Shown: in pieces, positions 40,028 to 51,151 of the stretch
Layout of the letters: every line of letters starts with the position of its first letter
Numbering within the stretch: position 1 is the stretch's first letter
Assembly: GCA_963576725.1 (NCBI GenBank)
Contig: OY755236.1
Coordinates: 63,896,636 to 63,960,635 of the forward strand
Direction of reading: 5' to 3'
Length of the DNA stretch: 64,000 bases
Source of the DNA: Azorinus chamasolen
Lineage: Eukaryota; Mollusca; Bivalvia; Cardiida; Solecurtidae
Position numbers and translations under genes: made by a program
Notes under the pieces: generated by a model
Told to the model about the DNA's origin: nothing
What the model saw: the letters and a program-made list of their open reading frames with translations, nothing else
Databases searched by the model: none

Positions 40028-40145
40028 CTACAAATTTGATAAGCAAACTGGGCAGACCCTGATCAGACTGCTCTTATAGAAGCCATCTGATCAGGGTCTA
40101 CTCTGCAAAGGCGTGAAGAGACGTTTATATGATGGAAAGGGTTAA
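40028..40145 (+). mobile_element. M1 MITE, right half
   Basis: Begins at GATAAGCAAACTGGGCAGAC and ends GATGGAAAGGGTTAA. Confidence 0.72.
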
Positions 40146-40215
40146 TAAATGAATTATCCCACAAACAGACATCATACGGTGTTTGAAAACACTGTAACCA
40201 CTGGTTGAATGCCTA

Positions 40216-40419
40216 TTATCCCATTCCTCCATAAATACGCCTTTCTATGCCTCTGTAAATATCACCTGTTGAAACTATTGTGATAAATAGAGCATTTGCT
40301 CCTATAGGAGCAAATGCTCTATTTATCACAATGGTTTCAAACTATTAGTTAATGCTCCTTTTCGGTAGATTTATTCGAAGTGGTTGGATCTAAAAATAGC
40401 CTATAAGGGAATGGGATAA
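40216..40419 (-). mobile_element. M2 MITE, reverse
   Basis: Ends mutated to TTAT...ATAA but CCCATTCC/GGAATGGG is kept; palindrome complete. About 20 nt after the right arm (ACAAAATTC region) are missing. Confidence 0.78.
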
Positions 40420-40807
40420 TGATTGGAGACCGACTATAATCTACAGAATTTTAATATTCAATCCAATAATGGTAGGCCTGGACTGGATCTACCCATTTCA
40501 ACCTTAAACGTACCTTTTCTAGAGGTGCAGATCTGTAGAAACCTGAATATTCATACAATTCTTTAAAAAATCAGGTTTGTGAGTACAGTAACTAAAATTT
40601 TAATGTCTGCAGAACATACTACAATAATGATACAAAAGAAATGCAAAACACTACATGTCAAACATGGTTCATACGTAAAAATACGAACAACCCAAATCAG
40701 CACAAAAATCAACGAGACAAACCTACAGAAAACACACCCATACTGTATTTGAATATGACTTATCTGTTCGCCCTGTAAACCTAGTAATGTAACTAAGCAG
40801 CAACACA

Positions 40808-41052
40808 TTAAACCCTTACCCTCATATAAATGCTTTTTCACGCATTTGCAAACACAGTAGACCCAGATCTGGCAGCTCCTGTAACAACCATCTGATCAGG
40901 GTCTGCTCAGTTTTCTTATGAAATTGTAAAAGATCTGCAGTTTCTACCAATACCAAAAAATCCTGTGTACATATGCCATTGTACAAATTTAGCGAATAAA
41001 TATTCATGATGTCATTATTTCTTGCATGACTATTCAACAGGAAAATGGTTAA
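40808..41052 (-). mobile_element. M1 MITE
   Basis: TTAAACCCTTACCC...AGGAAAATGGTTAA; centre GGCAGCTCCTGTAACAACC decayed. Confidence 0.82.
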
Positions 41053-41060
41053 TAAGACTG

Positions 41061-41280
41061 GTAAGCCCTTTACTCCATTGATATTCATACACGAACTGAT
41101 GACATCATGGATATTTATCAACTGAATGTTTATAATGGCACTATAAACAAAGGTGTATCTTATCAAGTAAGCAAACAGAGCAGACCCTGACCAGACTGTT
41201 CCTGCAGCAGCAGTCTGATCTGGGTCTAATCTGTCTGCGAAGGAGTTTAAAGGTGTAAAGGGTATTGAGTAAAGGGTTAA
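41061..41280 (+). mobile_element. M1 MITE
   Basis: TAAGCCCTTTACTCC...GAGTAAAGGGTTAA; opposite to its left neighbour, 9 bp away; centre CTGTTCCTGCAGCAGCAG. Confidence 0.82.
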
Positions 41281-41341
41281 ATGAACCAAAATAACTTGCT
41301 TAATTGTTTAAATCTCAACTCTTTGCATGCTTTGTGTTTAA

Positions 41342-41583
41342 TTAACCCTTTACCTCATATAAACGCGTTTTCATGCATTTGCAAACAGAGTAGATCCAGA
41401 TCAGACGGCTCCTAGAGGAGCCGTCTGATCAGGGTCTGCTCTGTTTGCTAACAAAATTTGATAGATCTGTTTCTTTACTTTCTAAAATGTCTTCACCTTC
41501 CATGTTTCTGTATAACGATTTTGTTAATGAATATTCAGTAGGTATTGAAATTTGGCCTAAATACAGAACGGGGAAAGGGTTAA
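41342..41583 (-). mobile_element. M1b MITE, well preserved
   Basis: TTAACCCTTTACCTC...CGGGGAAAGGGTTAA; centre GGCTCCTAGAGGAGCC with ~14-bp perfect extension on both sides (CAGATCAGAC/GTCTGATC). Confidence 0.88.
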
Positions 41584-41915
41584 GAGTTTGAATGCAGTTG
41601 TGCATGGAGTAACTTGGTGTTTTATCTGAACCAAAATTACTTTCTTTGACTAACTTTCTTAAGAGAAAAAACTTGATGATTGTAGCAAACGAAACTTTTT
41701 GCAGATGAAAATTACCTGGCGTGCAAAGAGGTGAACATAAACAATGAATTGAAATTGAAAAAAATAAACACACTGAGACAGCCACAAAAAAAGCACAACT
41801 TTGATATTCAAACAAATTGCAAAAACACAACTGTTGAATCATCTCAAATGCAACAACCTATGTTATCAAATTGATAAATAATAATCATTCAAGACGCTGA
41901 CAAAAGTTTACTTAA

Positions 41916-42138
41916 CAACCTATTACTCTATAAATATGCCTTTGCAAACAGAGTAGACCCAGAACAGACCGCTCCTATAAGAGCCGTTTGATAATGGGCT
42001 GCTCTGTTTGTTTATGGAATTATATAGATGTAATTCTACAGTTTCTGCCAATGTAAACATATGTATTCATGTTCAATTATAAAAATTGGACAGATTAATA
42101 TTCATGATCTTGTTATTTCTTTCATGAATATTGAAGAG
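41916..42138 (-). mobile_element. M1 MITE, ends decayed
   Basis: ACCTATTACTCTATAAATAT to CATGAATATTGAAGAG; centre CGCTCCTATAAGAGCC. Confidence 0.75.
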
Positions 42139-42376
42139 AACGTCATATTTGGTTAAAATTGTTCTGCATTTATATTAGATGTCAATAGTATAAAATAGTC
42201 ACTAACACAAAAAACATAAAACATAATGCAAGAGACATATCTTGGAGCACACATTTTACAATAAATAAGCAAGAAAGCACATGAAAAATATAAATCTAAG
42301 ACAATGAAAGAAAGATTGTGGGAAACAATTGAACTAAGTCTACGACAAAATTGTTCTGAAATTACATGTACATCAA

Positions 42377-42620
42377 TATAACCCTTTCCTTCATATGAAT
42401 GAGTTTTCCACATTTGCAAACAGAGTAGACCCAGATTAGATGGCTCCTAAAGGAGTCATCTGATCAGGGTCTGCTCTGTTTGCTAATGGAATTTGATAGA
42501 TCTGTTTCTTTACTTTCTAAAATGGCTACAGTCTGTTCCACCTTCAATATTTAATTATAATTATTTTGTCCATGAATTTTCAGCAGGTGTTGAAATTTGG
42601 CAGAACAGGGAAAAGGTTAA
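42377..42620 (-). mobile_element. M1b MITE
   Basis: ATAACCCTTTCCTTC...CAGGGAAAAGGTTAA; centre GGCTCCTAAAGGAGTC. Confidence 0.85.
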
Positions 42621-43294
42621 AACATTTTACCATTAGTATGCTCAGTGTAAACTGTCCTCTGATTTTATTTTCAATTTAGTTTTCTTCATTTTTTTTCTTT
42701 TATTCAAAGACCACATGTGCCATACTACAACAGCCAAATTTTCCGTAAGTAAATAGTAAGCATTAACCCTTTCCCTGTTGCATATATTACTGGAATGTAA
42801 ACAGAACTAGCAACTGTTTAATATCACTTCATTTGCTATTCAGGAATGTTTAACATTGAGCAGAACTATAATGTAGTTTCTGTTGAGACAAAAATAATCG
42901 CAATCTAAACTAAGAATATTATTACAAAACATTAGCTGTGCAAGTCTGTCATAAATTCTCAAATTTTCACAGGGACAAATCCCTGTCAATATGTATAGTA
43001 GAGTTACAACCCTTATAATATGTCATGGTATGCTGAACAAGTAAATGCACATTAAGTTTCATGGGGCTTGCAATAAGAAGTTGAGGTTATGATAAAGGGC
43101 ATGGCAAAAACCTCAACTTAGTTTATTTGCAAACCAGTCAAGCCAAAACAGTCATACATTATTCTAAAACATACCTTAAAATTAAAATTTTACAGTAATC
43201 ATTTACCTTTCAACACTGAAATCACGAAAAAGGCAAAATTAATTAGATCATATTAATAGCGCAATGAATCCTAGCCCTTAAATCTGTACTAGTA
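42621..43294. other. Intergenic, mostly unique
   Basis: One MITE-like end TTAACCCTTTCCCTG at 42764 without a partner; AGTTACAACCC at 43003 may be an HLE core relic. No gene. Confidence 0.45.
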
Positions 43295-43764
43295 TTAAAC
43301 TCATACTCCATAAATACACCTTTTTAACTCTTTCCTTAATATAAACATGTTTTCACGCATTTGCAGTGTAGACCAAGATCAGACAGCTCCTATAGGAGCC
43401 ATCTGATCAGGGTCTGCTCTGTTAGCTAATGGAATTTGATAGATCTGTCTTTACTTTCCAATGGCAACAATGTTCAATATTCCATATTTCATTATGACTA
43501 TTTTGTCCATGAATATTCAGTAGGTTTTGAAATTTGCAATAAACATAGAACTGGGAAAGGGTTAAAACCTTTAGCAAACTGAGAGCACACAGATCAGATC
43601 ACTCAATGACCAGTGTCTGCTCTATTTACTTATGGAAAAATAAGATATGATTCCAGTTTCTGCACTGAACAAACTTCCTGTGTTCAAGTTCCATTAAAGA
43701 ATTCATCTAATTAATATTAATGATTTCATTATTTTTACATGAATATTTATGGAGTAAAGGTTAT
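43295..43764 (-). mobile_element. M1 MITE interrupted by another M1 (outer copy)
   Basis: Left TTAAACTCATACTCCATAAA to ACACCTTT, right AACCTTTAGCAAACTGAGAG to GGAGTAAAGGTTAT. The split is at TTAA. Confidence 0.8.
43324..43565 (-). mobile_element. M1b MITE inserted in an M1 (inner copy)
   Basis: TTAACTCTTTCC...CTGGGAAAGGGTTAA, full length, flanked by TTAA on both sides inside the outer copy. Direct evidence for TTAA-targeted insertion. Confidence 0.87.
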
Positions 43765-43853
43765 ACTGACTTGGTTATCAGTTAACAACCTTTAATGTTT
43801 ACAGAATTTATCACACATATCATTAATTAAAACACCACTATATACTTGAACTA

Positions 43854-44432
43854 GAATTGTGTCCACAGGACATCGATGCCCACCTTCTGGTGATCTAAAT
43901 CTAAATCTAGCATGCTTTTAGGTGGAACAATTCCATAACTTCAGCAAAAATGGTTACTGCAAAAATTTACTTCTTCATATAAATCATCTTCACATCCAGG
44001 TTGCTTATGTGTGAACCAAATCATCTCATTTGCACATGAGGAGTTAGATTCACAAGATTTTTTCACTATTGTTTTATAGTAAAAACATTTACAAAGTCTT
44101 GCAATCCAGTAAAAATGGTCGCAGCAAATCAAGGTTGTTCATATGTGAAAGTTTAAAACAATTCTTCCTGATGGAGTATGAGGAGTTGGACACACAAGAA
44201 CTTTATAAAGTGAGACACACAATTATCTTTTATAGTGAAGAAAATTTTAAAGTCTGGTAAAAATGGCCAGAACAAAATTTCTCTTCTATACACCCATCTT
44301 CACATCAAGCTTCTTCATCAAAGTTTGAAACAAGTCCTCCCAATAGTGTATGAGGAGTTTGAATACAATATTTGTGGGATGTATGTACAAGAGCAAAGCC
44401 ATATGCCTCCCATCTTGTTGGGGGCTTAACAA
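43854..44432 (-). mobile_element. HLE, family G-like 3' end with another core
   Basis: Read on minus: 5' GCCCCCAACAAGATGGGAGGC hairpin region (~44410-44430), four ~130-bp units (around AGTTTGAAACAAG, TGAGGAGTTGGACAC, GTCTGGTAAAAATGGCC on plus), and a 3' end whose hairpin TGTCC-TG-GGACA (plus-strand GTGTCCACAGGACA at 43860) resembles family G (33087-33942), though the core differs. Short frames here are repeat artefacts. Confidence 0.5.
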
Positions 44433-44609
44433 TAAATAGAAGGTACCGTATCTGTATACTAAAAATCATAACCCTGTTTGTGATATGCTTCAATCAAAAG
44501 GCACTTCTTTGAAAAAATAGAGAAAATGAATAAATCACCTCTTATAAAATAATATACATGATAAACTATAGAATAATAAATTAACAACTCACTATTTAGT
44601 AATTACACT

Positions 44610-44845
44610 TTAACCCATTCCCTCATACTGACACTTTTTGACTCCTCTGTAAAAGTTACTTTTTGAAACCAATGTGATAAACAGAGCATTTGCTCCATAG
44701 GAGCAAATTAATGCTCTTTTTATCACAATACCGGTAGTTTAAAGCTACACAATTCTAACATGTTGCTTTTCTCTAATAAATACTCGTTTTCAGTAAATTT
44801 ATTCAGAGGTTGGATCTAAAAATAGCATATCAGGGAATGGCTTAA
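44610..44845 (-). mobile_element. M2 MITE, reverse, decayed arms
   Basis: TTAACCCATTCCC...GGGAATGGCTTAA. Right arm carries an AATTA insertion and changes to ATACCGGTAG. Confidence 0.78.
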
Positions 44846-44932
44846 ATAATGAGTCAAATAGTCCAGACTACTCTGATGAAACAAAATATAAGCTTCTTGG
44901 CACTATGGACGATCTGACTGCAAATCAACTAA

Positions 44933-45150
44933 TTAACCCTTTACCTGATGAATTAATGAAATCATGAATATTTATTAGATGAACACAAGGTGTTTTGTTA
45001 ATGGTAGAAACTGTAGAATAAGATCTACATGTATATAATTCCAAAAGCAAACACGAGCATATCCTCATCAGACAGCTTGTACATGAGCCATCTGATCTGG
45101 GGTTACTCTGCAATGGTGATATAAGGAATCTCTAGGAGATAAACGGTTAA
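44933..45150 (+). mobile_element. M1 MITE
   Basis: TTAACCCTTTACCTG...GGAGATAAACGGTTAA; centre CAGCTTGTACATGAGCC. Confidence 0.82.
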
Positions 45151-45256
45151 TTATCAACAATATCTACATTTCATTTGCTAACATGTTTGAGCCTTTCAAC
45201 ATCATGGACCAAGGAGTGATGACCTTTGCAAATGCTGAATCTACATGATATTTCAA

Positions 45257-45454
45257 TTAACCCACAACTCCGTGAATATTTTTTTTTAAATAATGACATC
45301 ATGAACATTAATTAGATTTTTTTAATAAGGCACATAAACTATCTATATTATTTCATAAGCAAACAGAGCAGACACTGATCAGATGGCTCCCACAGGAGCT
45401 GTCTGATCTGGGTCTACACTCTTTGCAAATGCATATTTATGGAGTAAAGGGTTC
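45257..45454 (+). mobile_element. M1 MITE, inner deletion
   Basis: TTAACCCACAACTCC...GGAGTAAAGGGTTCT; lost part after TTTTAATAAGGCACATAAAC. Confidence 0.8.
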
Positions 45455-45465
45455 TATTAACAACA

Positions 45466-46845
45466 CACATAAAAAGAGGGCCAAGATGGCCCTTAATCGC
45501 TCACCTGATTACCATAGATTTAAATTTTTTGCAGGGTAGCCCAAGGGTAGGGTCAATATTGAACTTAGGAACAATATATGAACAATGTTGATAGTGGATC
45601 ATGAGCAGTGGATCATGAGCAGTGGTTCTGCAGAACAAGATTTTCAAAGATTTAGTATATTGATTTTATCAAGACAATGATACTGACCAATGAAGATTGG
45701 GCTAAAAATGTGCTCTCTAAAGTATTTTTTCTAAGATTTGACCTAGTGACCTACTTTCTATTCCCACCCAACCCATGATCACACTCAACCTTGATATCAC
45801 CAAGACAAACACTCTGAGCAGGTTTGAGGAAGACTGGGCTAAAAATGTGGTCACTGGGGTGTAAACTAGATTTCTCTAAGATATGACCCAGTGACCTACT
45901 TTTTGACCTCACATAACCCACTTTCAAACTTGTCCAAGATTTTATTAGGACAATCATTCTGACCAAGTTTCATGAAGATTTGGCTATAAATGTGACCTCT
46001 AGGGTGTTCACAAGGTTTTCGTACTATTTGACCTAGTGACCTAGTTTCTAACCCCACATAACGCACTTTCAAACTCGTTTGAGATTTTATCAAGACAATC
46101 GTTCTGACCAAGTTTCATGAAGATTGGACTAAAATTGTGACCACTAGAGTGTTCACAAGGTTTTTCTACTGTTTGACCTAGTGACCTAGTTTTTTACCCC
46201 ACTTGACCCACTTTCGAACTAGTCCAAAATTTTATCAAGACATTCATTCTGACCAAGTTTCATGAAAATTGGACTAAAATTGTGACTACTCGAGTGTTCA
46301 CAAGGTTTTTCTACTGTTTGACCTAGTGACCCAGTTTTTAACTTCACTTGACCCACTTTCAAACTCATCCGAGATTTTATCAAGACATTCATTCTGACCA
46401 AGTTTCATGAAGATTGGACTAAAATTGTGACTACTAGAGTGTTCACAAGGTTTTTCTACTGTTTGACCTAGTGACCTAGTTTTTTACCCCACATAACCCA
46501 TTTTTCAAACTCCTCCGAGATTTTATCAAGACAATCATTCTGACCAAGTTTCATGAAAATTGGGCTAAAAATGTGACCTGTAGAGGGTTAACAAGGTTTT
46601 CCTACTATTTGACCTAGTGACCTAGTTTTTAACCCAACTTGACCCACTTTCGAACTTGTCCGAGATTTTATCAAGACATTCATTCTGACCAAGTTTCATG
46701 AAGATTAGACAACAATTGTGACCACTAGAGTGTTCACAAGCAAATTGTTGACGACGCACGACGCACACCGCACGACGCACGACGGACGACGGACATTCAA
46801 GTCTCCCAAAAGCTCACCCTGAGCTTTGCTCAGGTGAGCTAAAAA
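45466..46845 (-). mobile_element. HLE family F ends, core type 2
   Basis: On minus: TTTTTAGCTCACCTGAGC hairpin, a GTCCGTCGTCCGTCGTGCG microsatellite (46749-46795 on plus), seven or eight ~145-bp units (plus-strand GACCAAGTTTCATGAAGATT, GTGTTCACAAGGTTTTTC, TTTGACCTAGTGACC), and 3' hairpin GGGCCATCTTGGCCC with TCTT. Ends match 5583-6423 but the core is unrelated by eye. Confidence 0.75.
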
Positions 46846-47124
46846 TCCAAACTGTTTGATACTCTAACAATGTTTTTTTTTGAAAAGAAATGAAAGACAC
46901 ATGTTCTTTCAGAACTGAAGCAGATAACAGATTTTGCAAACAAAAAGTCACTTAAAAAGTTGAAAAGATGGACCATCTGATCTGGGTCTACTCTGCCTGC
47001 AAAGATGTCAAAAAGGTTTAATAGAATATTGAAAGCCTTATTGATAGCAAAATGATAACAAAAAAATGCATCTGTCCTCTATTTGACATTTGGCCAACTA
47101 CAATAGCTTCATTCTGCAATTTGT

Positions 47125-47705
47125 GATCATCGTCCTAAGTTACCACTGTGACCATCATCCTAAGTCATCTCTGTGATCATAGCCGTAAGTTACTTCCATG
47201 ATCATCACCCTAAGTTACCTCTACAATCATCACCCTGTTAGCTCTACAATCATCACTCTGTTACCTCTTCAATCATCACCCTAAGTTAGCTCTACAATTA
47301 TCAACCTAAGTTACCTCTGCAATCATCAACCTGTTACCTCAACAATCGTCACCCTGTTATCTCTACAGTCATTACCCTGTTACCTCTTCAATCATCACCC
47401 TAAGTTACCTCTGCAATCATCATCCTGTTACCTCTACAATCATCACCCTGTTACCTCTACAGTCATTACCCTAAGTTAGCCCTGCAATTATCAATCTAAG
47501 TTACCTCTGCAATCATCAACCTATTACCTCTACAATCATTACCCTAAGTTACCTCTGCAGTCATTACCCTAAGCCAACATTATGAGTATCACCCTAAGTT
47601 AGCTCTGCTATGATAACCCTAAGTAAACTCTGTGACCATTACCCTAAATTATTACCCATGCAATCACCATCATAAGTTACCTATGTTACATTACCCAAAG
47701 TTACA
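47125..47705. repeat. Minisatellite, ~22-25 bp unit
   Basis: About 25 units of TTACCTCTACAATCATCACC with or without CTAAG. Unit length alternates with presence of CTAAG. Not CRISPR: no unique spacers. Confidence 0.85.
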
Positions 47706-47892
47706 TATATTCTCTGTTTTTTTCTTCAGAGTGTACAAACACTACACAATTCTGTATTAGAAATAAATTCTGCAATAACATAGATATGATTACAACAGGA
47801 AGCCATACAGATATATGTTAAAGGAGAATCCAATAAAAAAATTGAGCCATCTATCAGGGCATATTTACATTATATTTCTAAAGTAGAACCTC

Positions 47893-48243
47893 TTAAACCC
47901 TTTCCCTAATGAATATTTATGTATGAATTGACCACTCCATGAATATCCATAACTTGATTTTCATAAAGTAAAATTTTCAACAGAATTTTTGACTTATATG
48001 AACACTGTAGGACCAGATCTATATCAGTTCATGAGCATGGATATTCATAAAAGAAATAATAACATCGTGGATATTTATCAACTGAATGTTTATAAAGGCA
48101 CTATAAACAAAGGAGTATCAAGAAACTAGAGAATCAAATCTATATCATTTCATAAGCAAACAGAACAGACCCTGATCAGACTATTATCTAGGTTACCTGT
48201 CTGCAAAGGCATGAAATGGCATTTGGTTGAGGTAAAGGGTTAA
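47893..48243 (+). mobile_element. M1 composite (two left halves)
   Basis: An M1b-like left half (CCCTAATGAATATTTATG) to GACCAGATCTATATC, then a second M1 left half from ATGGATATTCATAAAAG, ending GAGGTAAAGGGTTAA. Confidence 0.7.
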
Positions 48244-48396
48244 AATAACCACTCAGAGAATAAACTTGTAATAACAGGTGAATGCTTTATGCAGAACAAA
48301 AGTAAGGCAGTAGGCAACTTAAGCCTTCATGGCTTATTTTTGTTCAGCATGAAGCAGATAGACATTTTGAAAGACTGACAATCTTGAGTGGTTGCT

Positions 48397-48614
48397 TTAA
48401 CCTTTTCTTTGCAAACAGAGTATACCCAGATTAGATAGTTCCTTAGGATTCATCTGATCAGGGTGTGCTCTGTTTGCTGTTGAAATTACAATAAATCTGA
48501 CTACAGTTTCTGCCAATACCAAACATCCTCTGTGCATATGCCATTATAAAACTTCAGCTAATAAATATTCATGTCATTATTTCTCACATGAATATTTAAC
48601 AGGGAAAGTGTTAA
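48397..48614 (-). mobile_element. M1 MITE
   Basis: TTAACCTTTTCTTTGC (left outer part deleted) ... ACAGGGAAAGTGTTAA. Confidence 0.8.
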
Positions 48615-48748
48615 GTCTTCTGCCTTATGTTTATTAAGCATGAGGCAGCTAAATGCTTTTAAAGACTAACAATCTGAAATTGTTACTTTAGAGAGGTTTT
48701 TGACCTTTGACCCTGTGAAACATGCATGCCTTCTTGTATAGGTTGATC

Positions 48749-49153
48749 TTTTCCCACATACACACGCCGTTTGATACCCTTGCAAACAGAGTCAACTCAG
48801 ATCAGAAAACTCTTGTAAAATTTGTCTGATCAGGGTTCACTCTGTTTACTTATGGAATAATACAGATCTGATTCTAGTTTTAGAAATGGCCAAAAGTTCC
48901 ATTCCAAAAGCTACAATTTTAAAACTGCAGTCAATAAATATTCATGAAGTGATAGATTCTTGCATAATTGTTAATGAGATACCTTTTTTTCACAACCCTG
49001 TAAAAGTCATTTTTTGAAACCATTGTGACATTTATCATATTGGTTTCAAAAGTATACAATTCTAAAAATTTCCTTTTTCTAGTAAATGCTCCATTTCAGA
49101 AGATTTATTCAAAGAGGTTGGGTCTAAAAACAGTCTAGGAGGGAATGGGTTAA
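48749..49153. mobile_element. M1-M2 composite
   Basis: Left part M1 (GCAAACAGAGTCAACTCAG, CTGATCAGGGTTCACTCTG, to ~48984); right part M2 (TTTTTGAAACCATTGTGAC, CTAGTAAATGCTCC, GGGAATGGGTTAA). No TTAA lies at the junction. Confidence 0.6.
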
Positions 49154-49435
49154 TTATATCAAAAATTATCCTAGCTTAATCCGGTGCCAGTTGATTTAAG
49201 TAATGTGCAACACTGATATATACTTTCTTTGGTTTACAAGTGACACTAACACTATTGAATCACTGCTGAGACTAATTTGGACTACAGTTTATCCAAGTCA
49301 TAATGGACATTATAAGCATGATAGTGTTAAAGTTTGCATTGTGTTATGAGATCTATGAGAGTACATGTGATGTTTACCATTTAGTGTCCAGCTTCCTGTA
49401 CATTATCAGTATACATATATCAAGTGAAAAGAATC

Positions 49436-49676
49436 TTAACCCCTTACCTGAAGGAGAGGCCTTTGCAAACAGTAGAACTAGATCAGATGACTGTTTGATC
49501 TGGAGCCGTTTGATCAGGGTCTGCTCTATTTGCTTATGGAATTAAACACAAATGTACCGTTTCTGCGTAGTTAAATATTCCTGTGTTTATATGCCATTAC
49601 ACAAATGCATCTATATGTAATTAATATTCATGAAGCCATTATTTCTTGCATGAATATTCATGGAGTAAAGGGTTAC
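49436..49676 (-). mobile_element. M1 MITE
   Basis: TTAACCCCTTACCTG...GGAGTAAAGGGTTAC. The centre is rearranged: GACTGTTTGATCTGGAGCCG. Confidence 0.82.
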
Positions 49677-49808
49677 AACAGGTTTTATCATATATCATGA
49701 TCTACCATACATCATAGCTGATCAAACCACAAGTGCAAGCAGCTCAATACCAAAATCATGAACCTGCCTCAATAGGTATGACAACAGTGTGATCAAGATA
49801 TGATGGTA

Positions 49809-50012
49809 CAATAAACCCCCTCTATAACGGCCACTAAATTGCGTTAATTAGTTGGTATTAAGGGCAGGTGGCTGCTTAAAGCAAGGTGAAAGTAAAACAG
49901 AATGCTCCTATAGGAGCGTTCTGTTTTACTTTCACCTTGCCTTAAGCAGCCATCTGCCTTTAACACAAAATACTTGATGTAATTTAGCGGTTGTTACAGA
50001 GAGGTTTTACTG
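49809..50012. mobile_element. M3 palindromic MITE, copy 3
   Basis: 204 bp, centre GCTCCTATAGGAGC intact; left end mutated to CAATAAACCCCC. Confidence 0.75.
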
Positions 50013-50397
50013 TATAACAACAGTCAACCCGTCTAGTATTATGAAGGCTCATTACTGTCACATTGCAGTGAAATGAGATAAATGTTCTAGTAATCAGGCA
50101 CTTGGAATGAGCATGTCTGGCTATCGTTCTAAACGTCTAAGAGCTACAGATAAGCGCTGCACTTAAAACTTCCATGATAACTTGTTTCTGTATCTCTTCA
50201 CCAAGCCCTCAGCCTGTAGGTACTCATTAGAATCACATCTTTGAGGAAATTCTAAAGAATACCAATAACTTCAGATGAAAAATAAGGATGGAAAAAAAAA
50301 AAACTTTAAAAAAGTGTCTCATGTCACTAGCTCTAGTGTCCTTTCACCAATAACAACCATGGAGTAATTGAACACCTGCTGGCAGTAAATCATATGC

Positions 50398-50686
50398 AGT
50401 AACACCTCTATACAGCGACCATTAAAACATACCTGCTTTTGAGACAAGTGGTAGCTAAATGCAAGACAAAAGTAATGCAGAAAGCTTATTTGATAGATTC
50501 CTGCATTACTGTGGTTTTACAAAGAACCCCTTAAAACAAAAATTATAATACAGAACAATTAAGATATTTTTAGGCAGGTGGCTGCTTAATGCAGGATTAA
50601 AGTCATGCAAAAAGCATGAAGCTGCCATCTGTATAAGCGACTGACACTGACACTATTTTCAGGTCAGGTTTAAAGTGGTTTTACTG
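50398..50686. mobile_element. Diverged M3-related element
   Basis: CAGTAACACCTCTATAC at left and TGGTTTTACTG at right, but arms are no longer complementary throughout; GCAGGTGGCTGCTTAATGC recalls M3. Confidence 0.45.
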
Positions 50687-50707
50687 TACATAAAGCAGTC
50701 ATCTACA

Positions 50708-50950
50708 TTAATCCTTTCCTTGATGAAACTTCATGTATAAATTGATCACTTCATGAATATTCAAAAACTTCATTTTTATATGGTATATTCTCAAGGGAAT
50801 TTTTTGGTTTAGATGAAAACTGTAGAATCAGATCTATATAATTCATAAGCAAACAGAGCAGACCCTTATCAATCTTCTCCTATAGGAGCCATCTGAGTCT
50901 ACTCTAATTGCAAAGGCATGGATAAATGTTTGTATGAGGGATAGGGTTAA
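50708..50950 (+). mobile_element. M1 MITE near the minus-strand gene's end
   Basis: TTAATCCTTTCCTTG...GAGGGATAGGGTTAA; the candidate poly(A) signal starts 8 nt further. Confidence 0.83.
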
Positions 50951-50957
50951 ACCCCTA

Positions 50958-50963
50958 TTTATT
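50958..50963 (-). promoter_or_regulatory. Candidate poly(A) signal of the unrecognised gene
   Basis: AATAAA on the minus strand about 100 nt past the TGA. It lies directly beside the right end of an M1 MITE (50708-50950). Confidence 0.4.
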
Positions 50964-51060
50964 CAGTAAATGGTTGCTTCATAGAGGGTCTACTGTATAC
51001 ACAAAGCAGGTTTCGGGACTGAAGGTAGTGACGCCTAGTGGCTACTAGCCAGGGCCTGCA

Positions 51061-51151
51061 TCACACCTCCACAGGCTCTGTAGCTTCATTGATGTCAAAC
51101 GGAAATGGCTCCTCATCTCCTTCAGCCTCTACCTGGTCTTGCCTACTAGTA
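51061..51151 (-). CDS. Unrecognised gene, last coding exon
   Basis: 91 nt: acceptor ATTTCTCTTTCAG, 29 codons and TGA. Encodes SRQDQVEAEGDEEPFPFDIN and ends EPVEV. Acidic tail. The TA-flanked transposon at 51247-52395 lies in the intron just upstream. Confidence 0.78.

Noticed and set aside
40822..41289. 155-codon minus-strand frame
   Set aside because: Made of two M1 MITEs back to back; M1 copies elsewhere give similar [13 protein letters not shown] strings.
41429..41842. 137-codon minus-strand frame
   Set aside because: Starts in unique AT-rich DNA and ends in an M1b; no domain, no splice context.
47125..47705. CRISPR-like array
   Set aside because: Repeats are contiguous with no unique spacers, and the DNA is from an animal.
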